From an uncultured Pelagibacteraceae bacterium (lineage in GTDB: Bacteria; Pseudomonadota; Alphaproteobacteria; Pelagibacterales; Pelagibacteraceae), in assembly GCA_902579985.1 (NCBI GenBank), contig CACHIV010000007.1, positions 27,501 through 64,665 of the forward strand: DNA of 37,165 bases. Reading direction: 5' to 3'. Each line of letters starts with the position of its first letter. Position 1 is the stretch's first letter. The notes beneath the pieces are model-generated. The model searched no databases. It was not told the DNA's origin and saw only the letters and a program-made list of their open reading frames with translations. Positions 10,108-18,419 of the stretch are shown piece after piece. A program made the translations under genes and the position numbers.

Positions 10108-11412
10108 CTAACTTCTATAATCAGCATTTATTTCTATATACTTTTTAGTTAAGTCCATAGTGTATGCTGTAAAATTTTTTTTGCCAAGATTAAGATCGAT
10201 ATCAATATTGATATTTTTTTCTTCTTTCATATATACTTTTGCATCATCCTCAATATAGTTTTTTGATAATTGACCTTTTTCAATAATTTTCATAGGTCCA
10301 AGCTTGATAGATAGTTTATTAATCTCAATGTTAATATCTGTTTTTCCTATAGCCATTATTATTCTTCCCCAGTTCGGATCGTTACCAGCAACAGCAGTTT
10401 TAACTAAAGGTGAGTTTGCTATTGAAAAAGCAATTTTTTTAGCCCCCTCCTCTGTTTTAGATTTTAAAACGTTTATCGTAATAAATTTACTAGCACCTTC
10501 ACCATCGGCTACTACCCTTTTTGCTAAATTTAATAAAACCAAATGCAAAGCTTCATCAAAACTTTTTATTTTTTTATCATTAATATTTTTAATATTTGTG
10601 TTATTTACTTTTCCTGTCGAAAAAATTGAAACCATATCATTTGTACTTGTGTCTCCATCACAAGTGATTGCATTAAAAGTTGTTTCAATATTTTTTTTTA
10701 GTAATTTATTTAGAATATCGTTAGAAAGATCTGCATCTGTAAAAACGTAACCTAAAGTAGTTGCCATATTTGGAAAAATCATTCCTGATCCTTTTGCAAT
10801 ACCATATATTTTAATTTTTTTATTTCCAATTTCACATTCTTCCATTGCTAGTTTTGGCTTTAGGTCAGTTGTCATTATTCCTAAAGCAGCCTTCATCCAA
10901 ATATATTTATTTTGAATATAATTAATTTTATTTACTAATTCTGAAATATTCTCCTTAATTTTTTGTGTTGGGAATTTTTCTCCTATTGTACCTGTGCATC
11001 CAAAAATAATTTCATCTACTGACACCTTTGTAGGATGGGCTTCATCCTCAATTTGTTTTTTTGATAATTTTAGAGATATTTCTTCTGCAATTTCCTTTAA
11101 ACCTTTATACCCATCTGGTCCAGTAAATGTGTTAGCATTTCTGGTATTAATTAAAAGAGATTTAATTTTTTTACTTTTTATATTACGGTTCCATTTTATA
11201 TTTTCTGAAACTATTTTAGATTTTGTATAAACAGAGGCATAATTTGCCCCATCTCTGAAATAAAACATAACTACATCATCTCTTGGTTTTTCATACAAAT
11301 TTGCACTAATAGTGGATATTGAAACTCCTTCTATATGGTCTAAATCTTGAAAGTCATTCATTTTCGACTTTAAAGCTTGAGAATTTATAAAGTTTTTAAA
11401 ATTTATAGGCAT
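10108..11412 (-). CDS. argJ: Bifunctional ornithine acetyltransferase / N-acetylglutamate synthase
   Basis: ArgJ moves the acetyl group from N-acetylornithine to glutamate in the cyclic arginine pathway and may also make N-acetylglutamate from acetyl-CoA. The 434-residue proprotein contains the self-cleavage region GMIFPNMATTLGY, where the nucleophilic threonine of the beta chain would be T218. The usual motif is ATML, and here it reads ATTL. The family block GNDPNWGRI is present in the C-terminal half, and the protein ends in the normal NADYRS. With argD and argF in the same window it gives three arginine genes, in two separate transcription units. Confidence 0.96.
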   Translation of the reverse strand: MPINFKNFINSQALKSKMNDFQDLDHIEGVSISTISANLYEKPRDDVVMFYFRDGANYASVYTKSKIVSENIKWNRNIKSKKIKSLLINTRNANTFTGPDGYKGLKEIAEEISLKLSKKQIEDEAHPTKVSVDEIIFGCTGTIGEKFPTQKIKENISELVNKINYIQNKYIWMKAALGIMTTDLKPKLAMEECEIGNKKIKIYGIAKGSGMIFPNMATTLGYVFTDADLSNDILNKLLKKNIETTFNAITCDGDTSTNDMVSIFSTGKVNNTNIKNINDKKIKSFDEALHLVLLNLAKRVVADGEGASKFITINVLKSKTEEGAKKIAFSIANSPLVKTAVAGNDPNWGRIIMAIGKTDINIEINKLSIKLGPMKIIEKGQLSKNYIEDDAKVYMKEEKNINIDIDLNLGKKNFTAYTMDLTKKYIEINADYRS

Positions 11413-11477
11413 ATATTTAAAATATTCATTTAATGATTATATTAAAAGTTATAACTAATTATATATCAAAAAATTAA

Positions 11478-14048
11478 ATGCTTAATCCTTTAAATTTTAT
11501 ATCAAAATTCATTAAATCAAGTAATCAAAAAGAACTTGATCGTATTTCTAAGATTGTTGAAAAAGTTAACTTTTTCGAAAATTCCTTTACAAAGATATCA
11601 AATGAAGAATTTCCAATAAAAACCTCAGAATTTAAAAAAAGACTTAATAAAGGAGAAGATATCAATAATTTATTACCTGAGGCTTTTGCACTAGTAAGAG
11701 AAGCTTCTATAAGAACAAGAAATGAAAGACACTTTGATGTTCAAATAATTGGAGGAGTAGTTCTTCATGAAGGAAAAATTGCTGAGATGAAAACTGGTGA
11801 AGGTAAAACACTAACCATTTGTCTTGCAGCTTATCTTAATGCCCTTGGTGGAAAAGGTGTTCATATTGTTACTGTTAATGATTATTTAGCTAAGAGGGAC
11901 GCCCAAGAAATGGGAAAAATTTATAAATTCTTAGGATTAACTTCAGGTTTCATAAATAATGATCAAGACGATCATGAAAGAAAAAAAAATTATAGTTATG
12001 ATATTACATACGCTACAAATAGTGAACTAGGATTTGATTATCTCAGAGATAACATGAGATACTCTAAAGAACAAATGGTACAAAGGGGACATGCTTATAC
12101 AATAGTAGATGAAATAGATTCTTGTTTGATAGATGAAGCCAGAACTCCATTAGTAATTTCTGGGGCAGAAGAAAATAAAACAGAACAATATCTAGCAATC
12201 GATAAACTTGTAAAAAAATTAAAACCTGAAGATTACGAGATAGATGAAAAAGATAAAAATATTTTACTTACAAATTCAGGAATAAATAATGTAGAAAAAA
12301 TATTCTTAGATGCAGGAATTTTAAAAAATAATAATTTTTATGATCCAGAAAATTTGAGTTTAGTACACCATGTTAATCAATCGTTACGAGCCAATCACTT
12401 ATTTGAAAAAGGAAAAGACTATATAGTGAAAGATGGCACTTTAAAAATTATTGATGAACTTACAGGAAGAATATTGGAGGGAAGAAGGTTTGGAGATGGC
12501 TTACATCAAGCATTAGAAGCTAAAGAAAGAATTGATGTTCAAGCTGAAAATCAAACTCTAGCATCCATTACTTATCAAAATTATTTTAAACTCTATAATA
12601 AAATTTCAGGATGTACTGGAACAGCAGCAACAGAATCTGAAGAGTTCTATGAAATATATAAACTAATTGTTGTAATTATTCCTACAAATAAAAAAATGAT
12701 TAGAAAAGATTGGAATGATCAAATTTTTAGAACTGAATTAGAAAAAAATAAAGCTATTGTAGAAAAAATTCTTGAATCCCACAAAAAAGGTCAGCCAATT
12801 TTAATATTTACGTCAAGTATCAACAAATCTGAGATTTATTCAAAATTACTTAATAAAGAAAATATAGAACATGTTGTTCTAAATGCAAAAAATCATGAAA
12901 ATGAAGCAGAAATTATAGCGAATGCAGGAAAAACAAATTCAGTTATAATTACCACAAGCATTTCAGGAAGAGGTGTTGATATTCAACTAGGTGGAAAAAA
13001 AGGTAGCCAACCAGATAATGAACTTTTAATAAATAAAAACAAAATAAAAACACTAGGTGGATTATTTGTCATTGGTACTGAAAGAATGGAGTCTAGAAGA
13101 GTTGATAATCAAGCTAGAGGACGTGCTGGTCGACAAGGAGATGAAGGAAGCTCTATTTTTTATGTAAGTTTAGAGGATGACTTAATGAGAATTTTTGGTT
13201 CTGAGTCTATGAATAATATTCTTCAAAAACTTGGATTAAAAGATGGAGAAAGTATTGACCATCCTTGGATTAATAAAGCACTTGAAAGAGCACAACAAAA
13301 AGTTGAAGCCAGAAACTTTGATATAAGAAAAAATTTATTAAAATTCGACGATGTCTTAAACGATCAAAGGCATGTAATATTTTCTCAAAGAAATAGTGTA
13401 ATAGAAAGTGAAAAAATTTTTAATTATTCAGATGAATTTTTATCAGAAATTATTAGTAATTTAGTCAATTCAAGAACTCAAAATTTATCAAAATCAGGAA
13501 ACAATGAATTTAACAATCAATTAAAAACTTTACTTGGTAAAAGCATTATTAATAAAGAATATACTGACCTAGTCAATTCAAAAGATCAAGTATTCAAAGA
13601 AAAAATAATTTCTAAATTTTCTGAGTCAAGAAATGAAAGAATTAAAATACTAGATGAAGAAAAAGCAAAAGAGATAGAAAAAAGAATTTTTCTACAATGC
13701 ATTGATATGAATTGGAAGTCCCATATTCAATACCTTGAACAATTAAGACAAGTAATAGGTCTTAGATCATACGGTCAGAGAGATCCATTAGTTGAATACA
13801 AAAAGGAAGCTTTTCATTTATTTGAAAACTTATTAAATAAATTAAAAATCGATTTCGTAACAATTTTAATTAATCTAAAAATAATTCACGAACAAGAAAT
13901 TAATAATTCAGATAAAAAAAATAAAGAAGTAAAGATTTCAAATAATCCTAAATGTTTATTACTTGTAAAAAAAGGAAAAAAAGTTTCAAGAAATGAAAAA
14001 TGTGAAGCCACTGGTAAAAAATTTAAAAATTGCTGTGGAGCTTTATGA
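11478..14048 (+). CDS. secA: Preprotein translocase ATPase SecA
   Basis: SecA is the motor that pushes unfolded preproteins through SecYEG. The 856-residue protein is complete. It has nucleotide-binding domain 1 with MKTGEGKT (about 104-111) and the DEAD-box variant DEID followed by SCLIDEARTPLVISG, then the preprotein-crosslinking domain, domain 2 with GRGVDIQLGG and QARGRAGRQGDEG, and the helical scaffold. The C-terminal zinc tail is altered. The family motif CPCGSGKKYKxCHG is here C842-E-A844-T-G-K-K-F-K-N-C852-C853-G, so the second cysteine is alanine and the histidine is cysteine. It stands alone, divergent from argJ. Its TGA overlaps the accA stop region by six bases. Confidence 0.97.
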   Translation: MLNPLNFISKFIKSSNQKELDRISKIVEKVNFFENSFTKISNEEFPIKTSEFKKRLNKGEDINNLLPEAFALVREASIRTRNERHFDVQIIGGVVLHEGKIAEMKTGEGKTLTICLAAYLNALGGKGVHIVTVNDYLAKRDAQEMGKIYKFLGLTSGFINNDQDDHERKKNYSYDITYATNSELGFDYLRDNMRYSKEQMVQRGHAYTIVDEIDSCLIDEARTPLVISGAEENKTEQYLAIDKLVKKLKPEDYEIDEKDKNILLTNSGINNVEKIFLDAGILKNNNFYDPENLSLVHHVNQSLRANHLFEKGKDYIVKDGTLKIIDELTGRILEGRRFGDGLHQALEAKERIDVQAENQTLASITYQNYFKLYNKISGCTGTAATESEEFYEIYKLIVVIIPTNKKMIRKDWNDQIFRTELEKNKAIVEKILESHKKGQPILIFTSSINKSEIYSKLLNKENIEHVVLNAKNHENEAEIIANAGKTNSVIITTSISGRGVDIQLGGKKGSQPDNELLINKNKIKTLGGLFVIGTERMESRRVDNQARGRAGRQGDEGSSIFYVSLEDDLMRIFGSESMNNILQKLGLKDGESIDHPWINKALERAQQKVEARNFDIRKNLLKFDDVLNDQRHVIFSQRNSVIESEKIFNYSDEFLSEIISNLVNSRTQNLSKSGNNEFNNQLKTLLGKSIINKEYTDLVNSKDQVFKEKIISKFSESRNERIKILDEEKAKEIEKRIFLQCIDMNWKSHIQYLEQLRQVIGLRSYGQRDPLVEYKKEAFHLFENLLNKLKIDFVTILINLKIIHEQEINNSDKKNKEVKISNNPKCLLLVKKGKKVSRNEKCEATGKKFKNCCGAL

Positions 14049-15149
14049 AAAAGATAATAATAAACTAATTAAAATAATTACAACCAAAAATATTCCTAAA
14101 TTCTTTTTAGATTTTAAAATTTTTTCAATTAAAATATTAATCTTATCTTTTTTCATGCTTAACGTACTCAAATCATCTAAATGATTTATAAATCCTTTTG
14201 TTCTTCCAATAGTTAGAAATTTATTTTTTCTATGATTTAAAACTTCATCTCCATTCATATTTAAATACTCATTTAAACTATTTTCAATTGAGTTTTTTAC
14301 ATTTAATAAAATAAGATCTCTATCTCTATGAGCACCACCAACTGGCTCAGGAATAATTTCATCAATAACTTTTAATTCTAATAAATCTTTAGATGATAAT
14401 TTCATTGCTTTAGCAGCATCAAGCATTTTTTTTGGATCTCTCCATAAAATTGTGGCACATCCTTCTGGAGATATTACGGAATAGATTGCATTTTCTAACA
14501 TTATAACTTTATTGGATGATGCCAATGCTATAGCTCCACCTGATCCACCTTCTCCAATAATGATAGAAATTGTTGGTACGTTTAATGACATACAGCATTC
14601 TATTGATTTTGCAATTGCCTCTGCCTGTCCTCTCTCTTCGGCTCCTACACCTGGATACGCTCCAGGAGTATCTATAAAGGAAATAATTGGAATATTAAAT
14701 TTATTTGCAAGCTTCATCAATCTTATAGTTTTTCTGTAACCTTCAGGTCTCATCATGCCAAAATTTCTTTCCATTCTAGACTCAAGATCATCTCCTTTTT
14801 CTTGTCCTATAACTAAAACTGATTTTTCATTAAATTTTGCAAATCCAACTAAAACTGATTTATCTTCTCCATAATATCTATCACCTGATAAAGCTATAAA
14901 ATTATCAAATAAATTTTCTATAAAAAATTTTGCTTTAGGTCTATCTTCATGTCTTGCCACTAAAGTTGTTTGCCAAGGATCTAGATTGGAATAAACTTCG
15001 GTTAATTTATTATCTATTTCTTTCTGAATTTCTGAAATTTTTTTTGTATTAACTTCAGAAAGACCATCTTCATTATATGGATCTTTAAGTTTTTCTAATT
15101 TTTCTTCTAAATTTTTAATATCACTTTCAAAATTTAAATAATTTTTCAT
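14043..15149 (-). CDS. accA: Acetyl-CoA carboxylase carboxyltransferase subunit alpha, with hydrophobic C-terminal tail
   Basis: AccA pairs with AccD to transfer carboxyl from biotin to acetyl-CoA, the first step of fatty acid synthesis. The crotonase-fold core is clear, with conserved IGQEKG, RPEGYRK and GEGGSGGA motifs followed by EGCATILWRD. At 368 residues it is about 50 longer than usual AccA (near 317). The extra part ends in KSKKNLGIFLVVIILISLLL and a short tail (about 345-368), a lysine cluster followed by roughly 17 hydrophobic residues. That looks like a C-terminal membrane anchor, which is unusual for a cytosolic enzyme. The reading frame is open through the tail and the stop overlaps secA. 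Confidence 0.95.
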   Translation of the reverse strand: MKNYLNFESDIKNLEEKLEKLKDPYNEDGLSEVNTKKISEIQKEIDNKLTEVYSNLDPWQTTLVARHEDRPKAKFFIENLFDNFIALSGDRYYGEDKSVLVGFAKFNEKSVLVIGQEKGDDLESRMERNFGMMRPEGYRKTIRLMKLANKFNIPIISFIDTPGAYPGVGAEERGQAEAIAKSIECCMSLNVPTISIIIGEGGSGGAIALASSNKVIMLENAIYSVISPEGCATILWRDPKKMLDAAKAMKLSSKDLLELKVIDEIIPEPVGGAHRDRDLILLNVKNSIENSLNEYLNMNGDEVLNHRKNKFLTIGRTKGFINHLDDLSTLSMKKDKINILIEKILKSKKNLGIFLVVIILISLLLSFS

Positions 15150-15249
15150 TTTTATAATTTGATTATTTATTAATTATCAAAAAAGGCAATAAAATGATTT
15201 AAATAATTACTTGAAATTTCTAAATTATATTTTAAATCCTTATTTTATC

Positions 15250-15278
15250 TTGCAATACAAAAACTCAATAAATATAAT
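15250..15278 (+). promoter_or_regulatory. Strong sigma-70 type promoter of glcB
   Basis: TTGCAA (15250-15255) and a perfect TATAAT (15273-15278) are separated by exactly 17 bases. The predicted start is at 15285-15286, giving a leader of about 53 nt before glcB. It is among the best promoter matches in the window. Confidence 0.7.
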
Positions 15279-15320
15279 GATTATAGGCGAGTATAGCTCA
15301 CAAGTCGAGTATCTCATTAT
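15274..15320 (+). promoter_or_regulatory. Operator or structured leader element before glcB
   Basis: CGAGTAT occurs twice, at 15288-15294 and 15306-15312, 18 bases apart. Within the predicted leader, ATA-G-CTC (15293-15299) can pair with GAGTAT (15307-15312) around an ACAAGTC loop. On DNA, ATAATGA (15274-15280, overlapping the -10 box) and TCATTAT (15314-15320) form a perfect 7-bp inverted repeat spanning the start site. The element could be a repressor site or a short regulatory RNA. It does not resemble the glycine riboswitch consensus, and I recognise no other riboswitch class in it. Confidence 0.45.
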
Positions 15321-15338
15321 TAAAAACAAAAAAAGTGT

Positions 15339-17489
15339 ATGAAAAAAAAATTTACTAAAATAAATAATCTATCTGTGTCTAATGAACTATTAAACTTTGT
15401 AGATCAGGAGCTTCTAAAAGATACAGATATATCACCAAAAAATTTTTGGCTTGAATTTGATAAATCTGTACATGAACTTGCACCTAAAAATAAAGAATTA
15501 ATACAAATTAGAGAAAATTTACAAAAGAAAATAGATTCGTGGCATATTAAAAATAAAGGAAATGAAATTAATCTTAAAGAATATAAAAATTTTTTAAAAA
15601 AGATTGGTTATCTAAAAGATGTAGGTCCCGACTTTAAGATTAAAACTAAAAATGTAGATAAAGAAATAACAAGTGTTGCGGGACCTCAATTAGTCGTACC
15701 TATAATGAATGAAAGATATGCTCTAAATGCTGCAAATGCAAGATGGATGAGTTTGTATGATAGTTTATATGGAACAGATATAATTAAATCGGAAGAAGGA
15801 GGAAGTGAGAGATATGACCCTCTCAGAGGTCAAGAGGTTATAAAATATGTTAGAGAATTTTTGGATAAACATATACCTATAGATGGTACTAGCTGGAAAA
15901 ATATATCAGCTTTAAAAGTCAAAAATGGAAATTTAATAATTCATAAAAATGATTCAGAATATAAGTTAAAAGACATTCAAAAATTTATTGGTCACAGAGG
16001 AGAAAGTGAAAAACCTTCAGGAATAATATTAAAAAATAATGGACTTCATATAGAAATAATAATTAACCCAAGAGCATTCAGTGCAGCTCATGATATAGCA
16101 GGTATAAGTGATGTTATAGTAGAAGCTGCCGTATCTACAATATGTGATAATGAAGATAGTGTAGCTGCCGTTGATGCAGAAGATAAAGTGATCTGTTACA
16201 GAAATTGGTTAGGGTTAATGAAAGGTAATTTAAAAACAACATTTATTAAAGGTGGAAAAAAATTAGAACGAAAATTAAATCCTGATAGAAGCTATATATC
16301 TAAAGATGGTAAAGGATTAAAACTACATGGACGAAGTTTATTATTAGTAAGAAATGTTGGTCATCTCATGACAAATCCTGCAATTACCTTAAAAGATGGT
16401 TCAGAAATTCCGGAAGGAATCATGGATGCTTTTATTACCTCTGCAGCATGTCTTCACGATATAAAAAAAAGAGGTAATTCTAGAACAGGATCTATTTATA
16501 TTGTTAAACCAAAAATGCATGGTCCTGATGAAACTGCTTTTACAGATCTGATTTTTACTAAAGTTGAAGAGGTTCTAAAATTAGAGAAATATACTTGTAA
16601 AATCGGTATAATGGATGAAGAAAGAAGAACTTCATCAAACCTAAAAGAATGCATTAGAACTCTTGAAAATAGAGTTTTTTTTATTAATACAGGTTTTCTT
16701 GATCGAACTGGGGATGAAATGCATACCTCGATGGAGGCAGGACCAATGATTAAAAAAGGTGATATGAAATCTTCTAAATGGATTGATGCTTACGAAAATA
16801 ATAACGTTGATATTGGTCTCCAATGTGGCTTCTCAGGTAAAGCACAAATTGGTAAAGGTATGTGGGCTATGCCAGATAAAATGGCAGAAATGATGAAACA
16901 AAAAACTAATCATTTAGAAGCTGGAGCAAATTGTGCTTGGGTGCCATCACCTACAGCCGCAGCGCTACATGCTTTACACTATCATGAAATAAATATTTTT
17001 GAAAAACAAAAAAAATTACAAAATAGAGAAAAGGCTAAACTAGACGATCTTTTAACTATACCCGTTGCTGACCGACCAAATTGGTCCCTTGAGGAAATTA
17101 ATTCAGAAATTTCTAATTCCGCTCAAACACTTTTGGGTTATGTTGTAAGATGGATCGATCAAGGTGTAGGTTGTTCTAAAGTACCAGATATTAACAACAT
17201 TGGTTTAATGGAAGACAGAGCTACTTTAAGGATCTCTTCACAACATATTGCAAATTGGATACATCATGGAATTTGTACTAGTAAACAAGTTTTGGAAATC
17301 ATGAAAAAAATGGCAAAAATAGTTGACGAACAAAATAAAAATGACAAATTATATCAAAATATGTCTCCAAATTTCGATAAATCTATTGCCTTCAAAGCTG
17401 CATGTGATTTAGTTTTCCATGGTAGAAATCAACCATCAGGGTATACAGAGCCAATTTTACATTTAAATAGATTGATTAAAAAAAATTAA
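15339..17489 (+). CDS. glcB: Malate synthase G
   Basis: GlcB condenses glyoxylate with acetyl-CoA to malate, feeding two-carbon compounds into the TCA cycle. The 716-residue length identifies isoform G. Family blocks are continuous, including LYGTDIIKSEEG, the FINTGFLDRTGDEMHTSMEA region (about 448-467), which carries catalytic acidic residues, and GANCAWVPSPTAAALHALHYH. The start is supported by the KKKFTKINNLSVSNELLNF N-terminus and the promoter 60 bases upstream. No Shine-Dalgarno sequence is visible. In cultured SAR11 this gene is reported to be controlled by a glycine riboswitch, and none is visible here. The stop interlocks with recR in TTAA at 17486-17489. Confidence 0.97.
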   Translation: MKKKFTKINNLSVSNELLNFVDQELLKDTDISPKNFWLEFDKSVHELAPKNKELIQIRENLQKKIDSWHIKNKGNEINLKEYKNFLKKIGYLKDVGPDFKIKTKNVDKEITSVAGPQLVVPIMNERYALNAANARWMSLYDSLYGTDIIKSEEGGSERYDPLRGQEVIKYVREFLDKHIPIDGTSWKNISALKVKNGNLIIHKNDSEYKLKDIQKFIGHRGESEKPSGIILKNNGLHIEIIINPRAFSAAHDIAGISDVIVEAAVSTICDNEDSVAAVDAEDKVICYRNWLGLMKGNLKTTFIKGGKKLERKLNPDRSYISKDGKGLKLHGRSLLLVRNVGHLMTNPAITLKDGSEIPEGIMDAFITSAACLHDIKKRGNSRTGSIYIVKPKMHGPDETAFTDLIFTKVEEVLKLEKYTCKIGIMDEERRTSSNLKECIRTLENRVFFINTGFLDRTGDEMHTSMEAGPMIKKGDMKSSKWIDAYENNNVDIGLQCGFSGKAQIGKGMWAMPDKMAEMMKQKTNHLEAGANCAWVPSPTAAALHALHYHEINIFEKQKKLQNREKAKLDDLLTIPVADRPNWSLEEINSEISNSAQTLLGYVVRWIDQGVGCSKVPDINNIGLMEDRATLRISSQHIANWIHHGICTSKQVLEIMKKMAKIVDEQNKNDKLYQNMSPNFDKSIAFKAACDLVFHGRNQPSGYTEPILHLNRLIKKN

Positions 17490-18097
17490 TTTGAATTTTT
17501 TTTGACTCCAGTCCTATTTTTAAATGCAGAATATAAAGTACCATCATCTAAATTTTCTATTTCCCCTCCAACTGGCAAACCTTGAGCTAACTTAGAAATT
17601 TTAGCCTTAGTTTTTTTAAGACTATCCTGAATATAATGGGCAGTTGTTTGTCCTTCAACTGTAGCACTTGTTGCGATTATAACTTCTTCAATATTATCTT
17701 TTATAACTCTTTCAACTAAAGAATTGATTAAAAGATCTTCTTTTCTTTGTCCAGGAGATGAAATTGTTCCACCAAGTATATGGAAATAGCCTTTGTAAAT
17801 ATTTGAATTTTCTATCGACCATTGATCAGCAATATCCTCTACAACACATATTTTATTATGCTCTTTTTTTATATTTCCACAATTACTACATCCTAAAGAA
17901 TTAGATTTTAATGTGCCACATGACTGGCATCTAATAACATTTTTATAAACTTGAGCCAATGTATTAGCCATTGGTTTAACAAGTTCATCTCTATTATTGA
18001 TGAGTTTTAATACAATTCTTTTTGCAGATTTTGGACCCAAACCTGGAAGTTTAGCAATTAATTTTATCAACTCTTCTATTTCATTAATTTTTTGCAT
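17486..18097 (-). CDS. recR: Recombination mediator RecR
   Basis: RecR works with RecF/RecO to load RecA on gapped DNA. The 203-residue protein has the N-terminal helix-hairpin-helix (LIAKLPGLGPKSAKRI, about 13-28). It also has a four-cysteine zinc finger (CQSCGTLKSNSLGCSNC, about 57-73) and a Toprim domain (ICVVEDIADQW onward). It ends in the conserved LPVGGEIENLDDGTL segment. It forms the usual dnaX-ybaB-recR cluster, starting four bases after ybaB. Confidence 0.97.
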   Translation of the reverse strand: MQKINEIEELIKLIAKLPGLGPKSAKRIVLKLINNRDELVKPMANTLAQVYKNVIRCQSCGTLKSNSLGCSNCGNIKKEHNKICVVEDIADQWSIENSNIYKGYFHILGGTISSPGQRKEDLLINSLVERVIKDNIEEVIIATSATVEGQTTAHYIQDSLKKTKAKISKLAQGLPVGGEIENLDDGTLYSAFKNRTGVKKNSN

Positions 18098-18101
18098 TTA
18101 A

Positions 18102-18419
18102 TCAAAATGGCCATTTAAAACCTGGAATTCCGAGTCCACTTGTTGACTTAGAAATTTCTTCAGATGTTTTAGATTTCAATTCTGATTTTGCATTATTATG
18201 AGCAGCTACAATTAAATCTTCTATTATACATTTATCTTCTTTAATAACTTCGTCTGATAAATTAATTTTTATCATTTCATTATCACCATTTAGAGTAACT
18301 TTTACAGAATTTGAACCTGACACTCCTTCAACTTGAATATTCTTAATTTTTTCCTGACTTTCTTTCATTCTAGATTCTAATTCTTTAGCTTTATCTAAAA
18401 TTTTTTTAAAATCAGTCAT
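18102..18419 (-). CDS. YbaB/EbfC family nucleoid-associated protein
   Basis: This 105-residue DNA-binding protein lies in its usual place between dnaX and recR. I chose the ATG at 18417-18419 because MTDFKKILDKAKELESRMKE matches the family N-terminus. An upstream in-frame ATG would add 22 residues lying within dnaX coding sequence that do not look like YbaB. With this start the gene overlaps the dnaX end by eight bases. The family's central beta strands (VEGVSGSNSVKVTLNGD) and a Gly-rich C-terminus (SGLGIPGFKWPF) are present. Confidence 0.9.
   Translation of the reverse strand: MTDFKKILDKAKELESRMKESQEKIKNIQVEGVSGSNSVKVTLNGDNEMIKINLSDEVIKEDKCIIEDLIVAAHNNAKSELKSKTSEEISKSTSGLGIPGFKWPF

Noticed and set aside
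15150..15338. Glycine riboswitch before glcB
   Set aside because: Expected from other SAR11 strains, but the conserved core is not present and the predicted transcript is too short.
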